From Alnus glutinosa (Eukaryota > Streptophyta > Magnoliopsida > Fagales > Betulaceae), in assembly GCF_958979055.1 (NCBI RefSeq), contig NC_084888.1, positions 5,474,001 through 5,538,000 on the forward strand: DNA of 64,000 nucleotides. The letters are read 5' to 3'. The position numbers and the translations under genes are program-made. Below the pieces are notes generated by a model that did not search any database, was not told where the DNA came from, and saw only the letters and a program-made list of their open reading frames with translations. This document shows, in pieces, positions 35,501 through 48,382 of this stretch; positions within the stretch are counted from its first letter, which is position 1; each line of letters begins with the position of its first letter.

Positions 35501-38500
35501 TCCTGAATTAACCAAGCACTATCATGTTAGTTATTTGAGATGAAAACTTTAAATTCAATTGTTAAGCTCGTAATCATAGAAACAGTATTACTTGCTAAAT
35601 GGAGCAACCTTATACCAAAAATTAAAAGTTAAAAAACATCTTTTTTTATAAGAAATTGAAATATCATTAAAAGTGTCAGCCGCCCCAAGATACACATGAA
35701 GTATACAATAGAAGCCACCTAACTAGTAGGAGCAAAAAGAACAAGAAAATCATGATAACTATCACTAAAAGAGAAACAAAAACAGTTATCCATAGATACA
35801 AAGTGTTGAAAAATAAAAACTTAATTTCCTCCAAAGTCCTTTCACAGTTCTCAAAACTTCTATCATTCATTTTCTTCCATAGACAGCACAAAAGGAACGA
35901 AGGCACTATCTTCCACACAACAACACTCAGAGTGTTGCCAGCAACCCACCAACAAGCATACAAATCGACTACTCATCTAGGTATGACCCAAGACAACCAA
36001 AATCGACTAAAGAAAACATTCCAAATGGCACAAGCAACTTCACAATGAAGTAGAAGATTGTCAACAGACTCCCCATTCCTTTTACATAAACAACACCAAT
36101 TAACCACAATGACATACTGCTTTTAGAGATTATCCATTGTAACGATCTTTCCTAGGGCTACCGACCAACCAAAAAAAGGCCACTTTCAACAGAACCTTAG
36201 TACGCCAAACACTCTTTCAAGGGAAACGGACACCATCATGACAACCAATGACATTGTAGAAGGATTTAACATCAAACAACCCATTTTTTGAAGGGACCCA
36301 CTATAGCTTGTGTAACACCTACATCCCACATTGGAAAGAGATGAGTAGCGCATATAGAGTGGGTGGTTTATAAAGATACTCATTGATGTTAAGTCTCACA
36401 TTGCTTAGTTACTAGGTGAAATTGAGCTTTATAAGGAATTCTAAAGAAGCTCCAAATTGATTAGTCTCTTTGGGGTGAAAGCGCAAATGTGGCTAATGCT
36501 TTTCCCTAGGTCGTTACAAATGGTATCATAGCCACCTAGTAACGCCATGTGGTACTGGGGCACTACATGACGTAGCCCTGACGAGGATGTCAGGAATTGA
36601 AGGAGGGAGTTTGTAACACTGTTGTCTCACATTGGAAATGAATGAGTATCCCACATAGAGTAAGTGGTTTATAAAAATACTCATGAGTGCTAAGCCCCAC
36701 ATTGCTTAGTTATTAGGTGAAACTAGGCTTTTAAGAGATTCTAGGGAAGCTCTAAATCGATTTGTCTTTTTGGGGAGATAGCACAGATATGGCTAGCACT
36801 TTTTCCTAATTAGGCTCCCTAGAACTTCCATATTTAGAGTCCACCACCACCCTCCACCAAGCTTCTCTCTCAAGCCCATAGCACCAAAGCCATTTACTTA
36901 AGAGAGCATGATTGAACTTTAGCAAGTTCCTAATCCTCAACCCTCCCTTAGAGATCGGTGTACAAACCTTTGATCATCTCATAGGGTGATATTTGAACTC
37001 TTCACCTAGCCCCCCATAAGAAATCACATTGAAGCTTCTCAATACGGTTTGCAACACTCGCATGGAGAGGAAATAGGGACATGAAATACGTAGGTAAGTT
37101 GGATAGGGTGCTCTTGATAAGGGTAATCCTGCCACCCTTAGACAAATACATGTTGCAACTAGCCAACCGACATTTTATCTTCTCAATCACACCGTCTTAT
37201 AAATGATTGGCCTTATAAGAAGCCCCCAATGGAAGACCAAGATACTTCAAGGGCAGAGACACAACCCCACTACCCAAAATTCCAACCAACCCAGCCACAT
37301 TATCAACATATCCCACAAGAACCAATTTCGACTTGGCTAAGTTCGTCTTCAAACCCGACACAACTTCAAATAATAAGAATAAACTCTACAAAATGGGTAG
37401 ATGATTTGGGTCAGACCCACAGAAAAGTAAGGTATCATAAGCAAATATAAGATGGGAAATATCAGTCCATGTCCCCACATAGAATCCAGACAACAAACCT
37501 CCACTCACTACAGCTGAAATCATCCCACTCAAAGCCTCTATCACTATGACAAACAACAAAGGAGACAATGGGTCCCCTTGCCTCAAGCCACGAGATTTGC
37601 TAAGGTAGCCTGTGGGAGAGCCATTCACCCAAAAAGAGAACTGCACCGAGGAAACAATGAGCTATCCATGAACACCATTTCCTCCCAAACCTGCACCTTC
37701 TCAACATGTACAGCAGGAAATCCATTTTACAAATAACCCCCGATTCTCCATATCTCAACCTGCTATCAATACATTCATTGGCAATAAGAATAGGATCTAG
37801 AATATGCCTACCTAGAATGAATGCATTTTGTGACTTAGAAATGATCTACTCCAACACCATCTTAAGCTTGTTCGCTAGAGTCTTGGCAATAATCTTGTAG
37901 ATGCTACCCACAAGAGTCCAAGACTGATCGGATGAAAATCCTTGGGGTCAATAGCCCCTAGAATCTTTGGAATGAGGGTGAGGAAAGTAGCATTAAGGCT
38001 TCTCTTGAACTTAACCTTCACGATGTCCTCTTTCAAAACAACCCCAACAAGCTTGGATGAACGCCATAGAGTAACCATCAGGGCCAAATGCCTTATCACC
38101 ATTCATTGCTTTCACAACCTCCCACACATCCTTTTCCTCAGAATCTCTCTCCAACCAACTAGCCACAACCTCATCAATAGAATCAAAGGAAAGATCATCC
38201 ACCAAAGGCCTCCAACTAAACCGCTTGGTAAAAAACTTTTTATAAAACTGGACAATGTGCTTGTTGATCTCCGATTGGTTGGTAGAAATAGTACCATCAA
38301 TCAACAACAAATCAATGGAATTCCTTCTTCTGTTGGAGTTAGCCATTGTGTTAAAAAACAAATAATAGTAATTTCATTATTGCACAAGTCATTCTTCTTA
38401 AATCTAATAACTCTGAAAGATTAGATCACAGTATAGAGGTTCCCAAACTAATTTCCAAAACCCCAATTTAACGTGGATTTAGGATCTGAAAGGAAAAGAA

Positions 38501-41500
38501 ATCTCCAAAAAAGCTACCTCAAAACTTTATAAGGTGTGGTAAAGGCACACACATATTAGGTGTGCTTAATAGGGTTTCCTTGTCAAATAGCCAACTAAGT
38601 TACTGAGATCATTACTTTTTTTATTTTTTATTTTTTTGGATAAGTTACTGAGATCATTATACAGTGCATGAGAACATACCAGCAAGAAAATAACAAAGAA
38701 CTGGACAATTATTAACAAGATGCAATAAAAAGGGAAAGCTGAATCATTCATGTCTAACACATGGACATAGAAACTCCATACGCAATGGCAGATAGCAGTG
38801 AACTATAAATCGGGTACTACAAATCTTACCTTGGAAGACGTGGATCAGTAAGACGTTTCTCACGTAGCTCATCCATTGACAGAAGCTGCAAGTCAGAGTT
38901 CAATAATTGCAATAGCAATAAACAGGAAAAAAATTTAATTAATAAAGGAAAGAATATATTAGTTACCATCTCTGGAGCAGGTACAGAAGGCATTTTTGCT
39001 TCCTGGTGGACAAACCCTTCTTCTTCTTTCTGAAAAAACTTAACCCAATGTTATATTTGTGACAAAAAAAAAAATTAAGAATTCCAGCCTTCAGAACCAC
39101 AAAAAATCAAGGCAAGCAAAATGCATGGTGATCAAAAACTTCTATAACTACTGGTCAAAATTCCAAATACAAATCACAGGAAAAATTGCAATTAACTGCA
39201 TACTTGGAATGAAGCGAGCAATGTGAATATGATGTTTCCCTTTTGTATTGCATCTACTCCCCGGGTAGCAAAGCTTTTCCCATCACGTAATCTGTTAACT
39301 TGATATATAATTGGCACTACAAAAACATATTTACATGCATATCCTTAATAACCTTCTCACTTATTTTTTATATTGAATGAAAAGGACAATGGACAATGGT
39401 ACCTGGAAAGTTATAGATTTTTATAATGGAGCTAAGCTAATGGTCAAAATTATCAAGATAAAACACTAATTCCTGTAGCAGCAACAGTATATATATTCCA
39501 ACAGTGGATGAATCTACAACATGTTGAATCAGCAATTTGACATGCAAACTTCAAGCACAAAAACCATTTGGAAGCCACGGTTTGTTCCTACTTCATTATG
39601 CATTTTCAACCAAAATGAAGAATACTTTGGAGTTTTTACACAGCCCAACAAGAGGCTCAAGATGAGCAAGCTTAAACAAAAAACAAATTGTTGAAAAAGA
39701 AGCTAAACTCGTAATAAAGCCTACTAGGAGACCTCCAAATTCTTTTATCTTACAACTTATTTGCTATCTTTCAATTCTTTTCCTTTCACTTATTGGTATA
39801 TTAAACACAGAATCAACAGGCTCCAACTCCAATCTTTGAAAGCTTGTATAAAGCTAAGGTTCCATGAACGAATGTTCTCATCATCCATAGAACCCAAATA
39901 AGAATGCACAGAAGCATTTTAGGCCTTGGCACTTAAATACAAATCTAGAAACAACTCTTTCAGTACATAACACAACACCTTACATCATGCCAAAAACGCA
40001 CTCTTCTGCCATTCCTACCACTAATCCAATACAGTCTTGCCAACCTCTCCCTGCCTGGCCTAATGCTTCTCCCAATACTAAGCTCATGAATATTTCTCAC
40101 CAGCTCTGCTGTCTACTAGTCCCAAGTTTCCCCATATTTAGTGCCAGCTCACCTCCTCTCCAAAACACCCATTTATCCACCAAATTTTCATTAAAATTAC
40201 TAAATTTCTCACCCCTAATCCCTCATTCTTGATAGAAGAGCACAACATATTCCACTCTGCAAGATTTAAAAAAAAAATCATCCACTATCCCAACCCATAG
40301 AAAAAACCAATTGTAACTTTTCCGATAAGTCTGTTGCATGAGTGGAGATAGTAAAGAGTGATAAAATAAAATAAAAAAAGGCAAACTAGATAAAGTACTC
40401 TTGAAAAGACTAAGACTATCACCCTTTTTTAATCTTCCATCTTGTTAAATGCCGCCCCATTTTTTCTAGGATTAGATTCCACATCACATGTGCCTTATAT
40501 GAAGATCCCATAATTCATAGGCAAATAACCCACTTTAAAACATAATTTACCTGCCTATTCCAGAACACCTTCAACTTCCCCACAGGAACAATCTCACTCT
40601 TGCGCAAATTCACTTTCACAGGAGACAAAGCATAAAAACAAAGCAAAACAGCTCTGATGCAAAGGAGGTGATCTAAATCAGCGTCATAAAAAGTATAGTA
40701 TTATCAGCAAGAAGTAAATGAGAAACTGGCAAATTTCCTTCAGACCCACCCCAAACCTGAAAGCTAGATAATATTAAAAAAAATCTCTCTACTGTTCTAG
40801 TAAGCATTCTAATCAGGAACTCCATTTACAAGAATAAACAGCAGCGAAGATAAATGGATCCCTTTGCCTGAGCCTCCTAGAACTTCTAAAAAACCAGAAG
40901 GGGTGCCATTAATCAACACTGAGAAGCACATAGTACAAATGCAAGAAAGAATCAAATCCCCTCCATCTGTCTCCAAAACTCAACCTATCTAAACAATAAG
41001 CTAGACTATCCAGTTTACATGATCATATGCTTTTTAAATATTTAGCATGCAAATCACTCCTGATATACAACTTTTGAGTCTACAATCCAAACATTCATTT
41101 GCAACAAGGACTGCATCTGAATTGTTCTCCCTTCCACAAGCGTTCTGACACTCTGAATTGATTTCCCCAAGATCATTTTTGAACTATTAGCAAGAAACTT
41201 CAACCAATAGTTTATAAATACTCCCCTACCAAACTAATGGGCCAAAAATCCGTAGTACTTATAGCACCACTCTTCTTAGCAACTACTGTAATGAACAAGC
41301 ATTTAGAAACTTGTCAAACCTGCAGGTAACGTGGAATTCCTTAAAAAGAGCCATAACATCTCCATCCACAACCCTCCAACAATGTCGCAAAAAAGCCACC
41401 TTCAACCACACACCCCATGATTTTTTTGGCACCAGGAAATCTCATCCATCAGAGATAAGCTCTCAGCTTCAAACATTCAAATCCTCTTTATGAGCTTTCA

Positions 41501-43568
41501 ATTATCTAGCTAGATCAAACAGGTATCCATTTCACTAATTCTGGACTTCATCAAAAAAACCAATCCACTTTAAGCCACATGTTTTCAAATTTTGAAAGCA
41601 TCCTTCCCCCCCAGAATACCCCACGCTTCTAAAAGAATAGAACAATCATCAAACACCAGTTTGGGCAAAAGTCGCATTACATCCAATAAATACTCCTTCA
41701 ACTCACTGGAATAATTTTTTTTTAAAAAAAAATGCAAGACATAAAAGGATCCAGATTATGAGACCAAGTAATGGACCAACCTCTAAGGAAGCTCAACAAG
41801 ATTTGAATCTAATAAAACCTAAAAATTCCTTCATAGAGGTAGAGAATCTGTCACAATCCAAACCTCACTCGGGAACCTAACCACCCCGCCAAACACCAAG
41901 CCCCTCCCCACCTATCTACAGCAAATCTCTATTCCTTCTACAAACCACTCCTCTATCTGTCATCATTAGGACCTTACACCCCACTAAATGCCCAATTAAA
42001 CCCATCTTCCACTTCATGCAGCATAAATGACAATGAGAACCTCCGTAGCACAATATCTATCCTCTCAACCACCCTCTTATTCACATAGCTTATTTTTCCA
42101 TCTTTGTAAATCTAACTTTTTAAGGAACACCATCCATGGCTTTCACATGCAAATAAAAAAAATTCACTTTTCTGCAACTGTTTTTGTTTAGTATTATAGA
42201 ACATTTTAATTCAAAAAAGTAAAGAGTAGTTTTGGGAAGTTACATAACTGAATACATTGATTCTGGAAAGTGGAACTGGTATGGGACGTCCTCAAGGAAA
42301 GACAGAAAAAAAAAAAAAAAAAAAAAAAAAGAAACAGGACAAATAATAACATTGGAAAGATATACTATCCAAAAAAGTTCAACAAGCTCATAGAAATGTA
42401 CTCACTGTCAAAATCCCCGACAAGAAGAAAATAAGCATGCAAACTATGGACAACCTTGAGGCAATCAACTGTTTTTGATGCGGCAGCCAGTGCCTGCAAA
42501 TCACACATCATCTTCAAATACCAAGTATGTAAAAAGCTGCAGCCATTGTTAATTCCATGTTGTACTTGACGTCCGTGTCCGATTAAGAAATCAAACTATA
42601 TTATACATTTTGAGCAGCTGATATTATCCTAAATTGTAATAACATGAGAGAAAAAACATTTTCTTATAGCCATGGGCCCAAAAACAAATCAATAACACTA
42701 AATTCGCACTTATCTTAACTTAAAATCAAACACAGTGAAATCCAGATGCCGTGAAAACCCAAAAAAAAAGGTGTACTCTATATATGGAATAATTGCAATT
42801 TTCAGTTAAGTAATCATGGGAAAATAGAAGATGCCTTGAACAAGTGTACATCAATCTGATGCACCTATTTCTCTTGGAAATTCTCCAAAGATAATCTCAA
42901 GATCAAGCACCCTATTGACATTGCAAAAAAAAAAAAAAAAAAAAAAAGATTCAAGCATATGTTGACATTTGAACCATTCAACTTTATGGACCATTCCAAG
43001 AAACTAATCATTTCTCGATTTCTAGAAACATATGATCTTACTGAATTTGCAAATGATGAGATGTGTGAATATCATGCATGCGAACAGATAAGAAGCATAC
43101 TCTGCCTTACTACAGGCTGTCACAATATGTGCATAACTATTTCCTGAGTTTAGTGAGAATTTGTTTTATAGAACCGAAAGTGACCATCGCTTCTCCTCTC
43201 TCTCACTGCCCCTTTCTCCCAATGATTCTATCTCTCTTCCTCACTCATCGTCTTTCTTTTTTTGTTTTTTCTCATTGTCCCTTTCTCTCACCACTTTTCT
43301 TCCAATAGCTCTCTTTTTGAAAACTGCCACCAACTCAATTAGTGGCTGAGAGTTAAAACAAAGTCAATTGAACTAAATTTCATCATTTATAGAAAGGGCA
43401 CTTTGGGTATCCTTGGACATAAGACAATATTTTGAATGCTTGGCCTAAGTGAGTGATTTTGGGGTTTCTAATTGAGTCTTTTTCAGAGTTTGTATTATGT
43501 GTGTGTGTCTCATATTATTTCTCATCTTGTTATGTCAAGTAGACTAGTTGGTGTACAAGTGCTTTGTG

Positions 43569-43601
<33 letters not shown>

Positions 43602-46306
43602 CTTCTTGTTTTGGCCTCTCCACGCTTTGATCAAACAAAACATTCAATACTAAGTAAAAAAAAAAAGAGGAATTAGCTTAATCTTGCCTGTCCAATAAAT
43701 TGTCCCCCAAAAACCTTTCCAAACTTTGGCGCATCAGGCAAGGTGATCCCCTGGAATATATTTACCTTAAACAAGAAAAAGGAAAAGATTTAAATCTAAT
43801 AAGAATTTCTCTCTACAGAATATGACAAGCATTTTCTAGAACATTAAACAACTTTTACAAGGAGATAAAAAAAGAAAATGCATATTTAGCCTAATAATCT
43901 GCAAACAGAAACAGAAAGTGCTGTTGTCAGAGAAAGCCATTAAGAAAATGAAATTCACTATCCCTACACTAAACAGCAAGAACCAAAGATGTTAATTTCA
44001 TTTCATTTTTCTTTTCTAGGTATCATTTTTTATTTCTTTTCATTTCAGCTCATTATAGACCATGCTGGAGACAAAAATGGACAAATTCCAGCCTATGTCA
44101 ATTATCTCGGTGCACTTGTTTTTTAGCTTGTTTTGGGGCATTTCAGCTTTAACCTCTTCCTGGGAAAGCCTTATACATTTTGTCGCTATGTCTACAACAA
44201 AGACCAAGATACAGCACTGAAAAGACTGATTTCAAGAAGATGAAGCCAGAAGGACAAGAGAAGGTCCAAAAGAATGTAAAGGCAGAGGGATGTATACATT
44301 AGCAAGCATTTGAAAAAGAAGGATGTGCCATTAGCCACACCGAATGACAAGAAAAGAGTGGAGCAGCTGACTCCCATGCTTGGAATTAAGGCTTAAATGA
44401 GTTTAGTAGCGAGTTGAGTTTTCGATATTTCCAAGATTTCCACACTAGGTTATGATTTTCCTTCTTCTAATTCCCAAAAAAACTATTTATCCACTATTCT
44501 TTATATTTGTCTGAGAAGTACAGTACAATCTATATGAAACTTTATTTAGATTTCATTAAATTATCAAAAAAATAAATAATTTAATGAAAGCTAAATAAAT
44601 TTTCATATAGATTGTACTGTACTTCTCAGACAAATTATTTATAGATTCATAAGGAAATTAATTTCATAATTTGTAATGCTTCTTATCAAAAATAAAAAAT
44701 AAATAAATAAATTTGTAATGCTCAGCATGTCAACGTAAAACCAAATTAACCAGAAGTAAGGAGGAATACAATAACTAAGGCACAAGAAGCATATTTATAC
44801 TTGTAAAATGTTTGAACAAATTATCCTAGCAAGAAAAATCAATCTGTAAATGCTCTCTCACAGAAGCATAAGCACTCAACATCGAAACAGAAGATTCTCA
44901 AACAACATTAGGAAACATACTTCTATTGGCGCCAAATGCAATATACTCTCCACAAGTGAGCATGTCTCAAGAGTTTTATCTGCATTCCATATTGATTTTG
45001 TCTGCAGCAAACTACAATGTTCATGGGGAAGCACTAAGCATGTCAGCTGCCATAACAAACAACACATTAGATACTCAAACAGCAGACATACACATTAACA
45101 GAATCGGGAGGTAAATCTCATACGCTTTAGCAGTCTGCATATGTGCACGTTATAGGAAAGCAACAGACAACAAAACAAAAGGCACAAGTTTGTGTGTACA
45201 TATTACAGTTACCTTAGACAAAGCAATTACATTTGCTTGATGAACAACAGATGTAGACATGCCTGCCAAAAAGAAGTTCGGCATTATTCTTCCACATAAC
45301 TGTTGGCAGCATCTTGAGCATATATATACACTGACAAACTTAACACATGAAGCCAGATGAACTGAGGAAACACTGACCACTATTACCACCAATTTGTCAT
45401 GTTATGTAACTACAGTGTCCATGAAAAAGCACCAATGTAGCAACTTCCTAGTTCATACACCCTTTAGTGAAAAAAAACATCATATAAAGAGATACTAAGG
45501 AAGTAAAAACACCTTCTAATGCATTAAAACCTTGTTATGATACACAATCTTCAGATATGAACCACTCGAAATACTTCTGAAGACAATAACAAGAAGAAAC
45601 CAACTAATCACACACCATATATAGCTTACAATTAAAACATAAATGAAAAAGAGAGAGTTCTCACTGTACCAAAATAATCATATTGCTTCAGTTGGAACTC
45701 GGGTCGACTTTCTTCATCGGTAGTAACAGATCCAACAACTTCAGCCTGTAAAAAGGACATTAAACTTTCAGTCCTTAAACTCACTCATTCTAAAAAAAGT
45801 GATTATCTTAATCTCTCAAGTAAGCTTACCTCTCCTTCCCAAATAAAGTAAACTCCATCCCCCCTTTCACCCTCGCGTACAATATACTCTCCGGCATCTA
45901 CACCACAACACATTCAACAAACCATCATTTCTAATCTCTCCAATTTAAAAAAGAATCCAGAAAGGGCAACGAAATGAGCGAACTTTGTTGGTAGCTAAGT
46001 AAACAACAAGCGACGAGAGCAACAAAATTCCAAATCTTCATCCACGGATTACGACTAGTTTTGGCAGGAAAAAAAGAGTAACAGAAGCAAAAGAACGCTA
46101 AACAGAATTGGAATTCACCATAGCGTTTGGCTAGGACGACTTCTGCGATCTTCTTCAGAGACGATCCCGGTAGCCGTTGTAGCAGGGGGACGCAGCCCAA
46201 AAACTCAACCACTGCAAATTCAAACACGCTGTTCATTTTATTTTTCTTTCTCCGTTTCTCAACAACCAAACGGAGGCTAGTTTCTCTCACCTGCGTCGGC
46301 GTCCAT
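32574..46306 (-). CDS. ACH2: Peroxisomal acyl-CoA thioesterase with cNMP-binding-like domain (ACH2)
   Basis: Seventeen exons, 428 residues (Arabidopsis ACH2 is about the same). Exons: 46306-46291, 46211-46119, 45897-45830, 45745-45670, 45262-45213, 45046-44921, 43765-43688, 42493-42406, 39316-39204, 39029-38967, 38885-38830, 35502-35398, 35265-35209, 34189-34088, 33025-32977, 32892-32824, 32651-32574. All phases close. The first exon has 16 bases. Residues 1-110 are a cyclic-nucleotide-binding-like fold ([40 protein letters not shown]). Residues 140-428 are a TesB-type double hot-dog thioesterase ([67 protein letters not shown]). The Asp, Ser/Thr and Gln of the family triad are present. The C terminus AKL is a PTS1-like peroxisomal signal. 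The enzyme hydrolyses fatty acyl-CoAs. Intron 7 has a GC donor. Confidence 0.95.
33082..33501 (-). mobile_element. TRIM (LTR-type miniature retroelement), looks whole
   Basis: Two direct repeats of 162 bp (33082-33243 and 33340-33501), each beginning TGTAACAGCCC and ending GCCACA, enclose 96 bp of non-coding DNA. A tRNA-Met-type primer site (TGGCATCAGAGCC on the minus strand) adjoins one repeat and a purine-rich tract the other. The 5-bp target duplication AAAGA is present on both sides. By eye the repeats differ at roughly a tenth of positions, so it is old. It has no coding capacity and lies in ACH2 intron 14. Confidence 0.88.
33507..33655. mobile_element. MITE-like piece with GGATCCTC ends
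   Basis: A stretch starting TTTGGATCCTCGAATTGG and ending CCGGAGAGGATCC, with GTGAAAGGACAATTTTGCC in the middle. Ends are inverted but imperfect. A similar wording occurs at 25911-25995. No target duplication could be fixed. Confidence 0.4.
34738..34846 (+). mobile_element. 5'-truncated LINE tail in ACH2 intron 13
   Basis: L1-type 3' end: TTCATGTATACATCTTGTGT, then GGGTTGCGCCCCTTTGCGCC, then TACTTATCAAAAATAAATAA as the A-rich tail. Only about 100 bp remain, typical of aborted target-primed reverse transcription. Confidence 0.7.
35639..38349 (-). mobile_element. LINE (L1-type), 2.7 kb, 5'-truncated, in ACH2 intron 11
   Basis: Reverse-strand non-LTR retrotransposon. The poly-A tail reads as the T-run at 35641-35648. 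The 3' end reads GTATACTTCATGTGTATCTT. It is flanked by the perfect 11-bp duplication GTTAAAAAACA (35628-35638 and 38350-38360). Reverse-transcriptase pieces are clear: [20 protein letters not shown] and DFHPISL near 37920-38010, [20 protein letters not shown] near 37510-37600, and the altered active-site box FAYDTLLF near 37440. Downstream, [20 protein letters not shown] lies near 37100. The first Asp of the usual F-ADD box is missing here (AYDT). Several frame changes and stops show it is dead, and a TRIM has landed inside it. Confidence 0.88.
36311..36808 (+). mobile_element. TRIM (LTR-type miniature retroelement) nested in the LINE
   Basis: A first terminal repeat at 36311-36518 starts TGTAACACCTACATCCCACA. 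It is followed by a primer site TGGTATCATAGCCACC, a short internal part, and a purine-rich GAAGGAGGGA before a second, diverged repeat from 36612. The right boundary is not sharp, and no target duplication could be fixed. It appears old and broken at its right side. It is non-coding, lies opposite in direction to the LINE, and is a different family from the TRIM at 33082. Confidence 0.75.
39900..42150 (-). mobile_element. Strongly decayed LINE in ACH2 intron 8
   Basis: On the minus strand the reverse-transcriptase signature survives only as fragments. A stretch near 40820-40930 reads like [16 protein letters not shown] followed by a decayed GDPLSPLLF box ([17 protein letters not shown]). Matching pieces run on both sides in broken frames. 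Ends and duplications cannot be fixed. It is older than the LINE in intron 11. Limits are approximate. Confidence 0.6.
43571..43596. repeat. (GT)n microsatellite
   Basis: Thirteen GT units in ACH2 intron 7. A length-variable site is expected. Confidence 0.9.
44505..44635. repeat. Near-perfect hairpin, ~60-bp arms, in ACH2 intron 6
   Basis: The left arm ATTTGTCTGAGAAGTACAGT... reappears reversed at the right (...ACTGTACTTCTCAGACAAAT). By eye only about two mismatches occur in about 60 bp, and a few bases form the loop. It could be a very small foldback transposon or a source of hairpin RNA. No clear target duplication was found. Confidence 0.85.
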
Positions 46307-47566
46307 GAACGATGGGACTTCGTCTCGACTGTCAAAGACTTCTTTCACTTTCACCGCTTTTTTTTTTGGAAAACAGTGGGAGACCATACGGACAGGGAGG
46401 AGGAAGGTTGGGGATTCAGTGTGCCGTGGTGTAGAATAGCAAATTCGAATTAGACCACGCGTACGGTTATGTGTGGTTAGTGTTCACTTCACTGCCTTTT
46501 GAATCAAATCATTTGACTGTTGAGGTCAAAACCGCGATCTTGTCTGTCGTTTTTTCATATAATAATCTGTATGGAAGCCAGATCAAGATGTGCTCCATCG
46601 AATTAGAATCCGTCGTAACCGACCACATCTTAGTGAGGCCTTAAACAATTTGTTTGCATTTCACCGGCATTTAAAATGTGCGGCGGGTCAAGCCGCCTCC
46701 TCTTTTTCATCGTTCAAATTTTTGTGAAGGAGAAATGTTATATAAATTATAAACTATTTTATTTTGTTAATGAGTATTTGTCAATAATCCCAAATTTATA
46801 AAATCATACAACAAGACGTCTTGCCTTCTGTCGTTTTTGTGCCTTTTTTTTTTTTTTTTTGGGAAATCTTTGTGCCATTTAACATGTGTACAAATTCCCT
46901 TCAAAAAAAAAAAAAAAACGTGTACAAATTGAGACTACTGAAATACTTTCAACCACAACCCTAAACACCATAAATTTGTGAAACTAGGAATGAACACAGA
47001 ATACCCAAAACACCTTGAGCCAAAAAAAAAATAGGATCATCTTAAAAACTGCTTGGAAAAAAAAAATGCATTAAAGAGAGTCTAAAAGAAACTGCTCAGA
47101 AGTCAGAAATCCTCTGCATATTCTGGTATGAACCCAAATCATTACAGATTCCACGGAAGGGATTCATCACAGCACACAGCAAACAAAAAGAATATCTTTC
47201 ATCTCAATACCAACTCACAGTACACTTGTCATCAAGTTTTCCACCATTGAGTTTATATAACCATGGCATATCAATAAGTTTAAAATGCATGGCAATGCTT
47301 TGGCTCACCAAATTTAACGAGGACCATCAGAAGCAGATTATTTGAAGATGGATAATTAATTAATATCAGTAGAAGAATCTGCAAACTGGAATGCATGTTC
47401 GAATTTGAGAAATAGCAGAAAATACATCTGAAGGGAAAAAGTTGGTCTACAATTAGAAACGAGTCAAAACTGTTCTGCAAACTTCCAAATTTCGGCAACC
47501 AAATCAAGATTTCGGCAACCAAATCAAGAAATTTAAAACTACACAGAGAGATCTTGGTACAGAAGC
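46307..47566. promoter_or_regulatory. ACH2 promoter region and eL36 3' flank
   Basis: 46307 to about 46700 should hold the ACH2 5' UTR and promoter. 46740-47566 is AT-rich with A- and T-runs (46842-46860, 46903-46917) and, close to 47567, the eL36 3' UTR. A tandem repeat of TTTCGGCAACCAAATCAAGA lies near 47490-47529. No further gene is supported. Confidence 0.45.
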
Positions 47567-48379
47567 TCACTTCTTCTTCTCTCCCCCTCCAGACCTGAGT
47601 AGAAAAGGAAACAAGCAAAAGAATCTCATCACCAAGAATTTACAAGGAAACAAACAAAATATAAACTAATTATCATCACATTATTTAAGCATAAAAATAT
47701 TGTCACGAGCGTAGAATTTACCATGAAGAAAGAACAATCTTCTATTGTAATTAAACATGTCAATGAACATGTAAATAACATATAAAGCATTTGGCAGTCG
47801 ATTACCTCACTTTACGAAGCACATTAGACATCTCCTCACGCTTCTTCTTGGCCCTCTTATGGGTGCCAAGCTTTCTCTTGGCCACCTTTAAAGCACGCTT
47901 ATCTTTCCCAACTTTCAGAAGTTCAGTGATCCTCTTCTCATAGGGAGCAAAACCAGCAACCTCTCGGATCAGATTCCTCACCAAATGGACTCTCTTACTG
48001 GTTTTCTAATTGTAAAGGAAGAAATGATCTAATCAGTGATCCAAACCATATGAAGACACGGCAAAGTTTTTAGATTTGGAAAAAAAGAAAAAAAATATAT
48101 TGTTTGAATGAAAGCAGATGGAAAGTGAAAATAAACATTCAGAGGCTTACTCAACAAAATTGTTTCAACAAACCACCTTAAATACTTGGCATAAAAATAT
48201 TTTAAAGGCATGAGGCCAGGGTAACTTTACAGCCAAATGGTGTGCTAATGAGTATTTGTAAGGAAAAAAAAGCTTACCCCTTTTCTATCAGAAGGGCGTG
48301 GAGCCAATTCCTTCTTAGTTACAACATGTCCTTTGTTCAGGCCCACAAAAAGGCCAGTATTTGGCTGTTTGGGAGCCAT
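47567..48379 (-). CDS. RPL36: 60S ribosomal protein eL36
   Basis: Three coding exons: 48379-48278, 48005-47806 and 47594-47567 give 109 residues, the usual length. It starts [20 protein letters not shown], continues with the strongly basic core ([40 protein letters not shown]) and ends SGGGEKKK. It is a component of the large cytosolic ribosomal subunit. The last exon encodes only the final nine residues and was placed by the splice signal CTACTCAG|G and the phase. An acceptor (TTTCAG) lies three bases before the ATG, so the leader is spliced: the likely donor is TTTTAG|GTGAGA at 51057, making a 2.7-kb 5' UTR intron. Confidence 0.96.
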
Positions 48380-48382
48380 CAC

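Noticed and set aside
43078-43349. Ser/Leu/Phe-rich frames on the plus strand
   Set aside because: They are CT-rich intron DNA of ACH2; no homology pattern and antisense to the gene.
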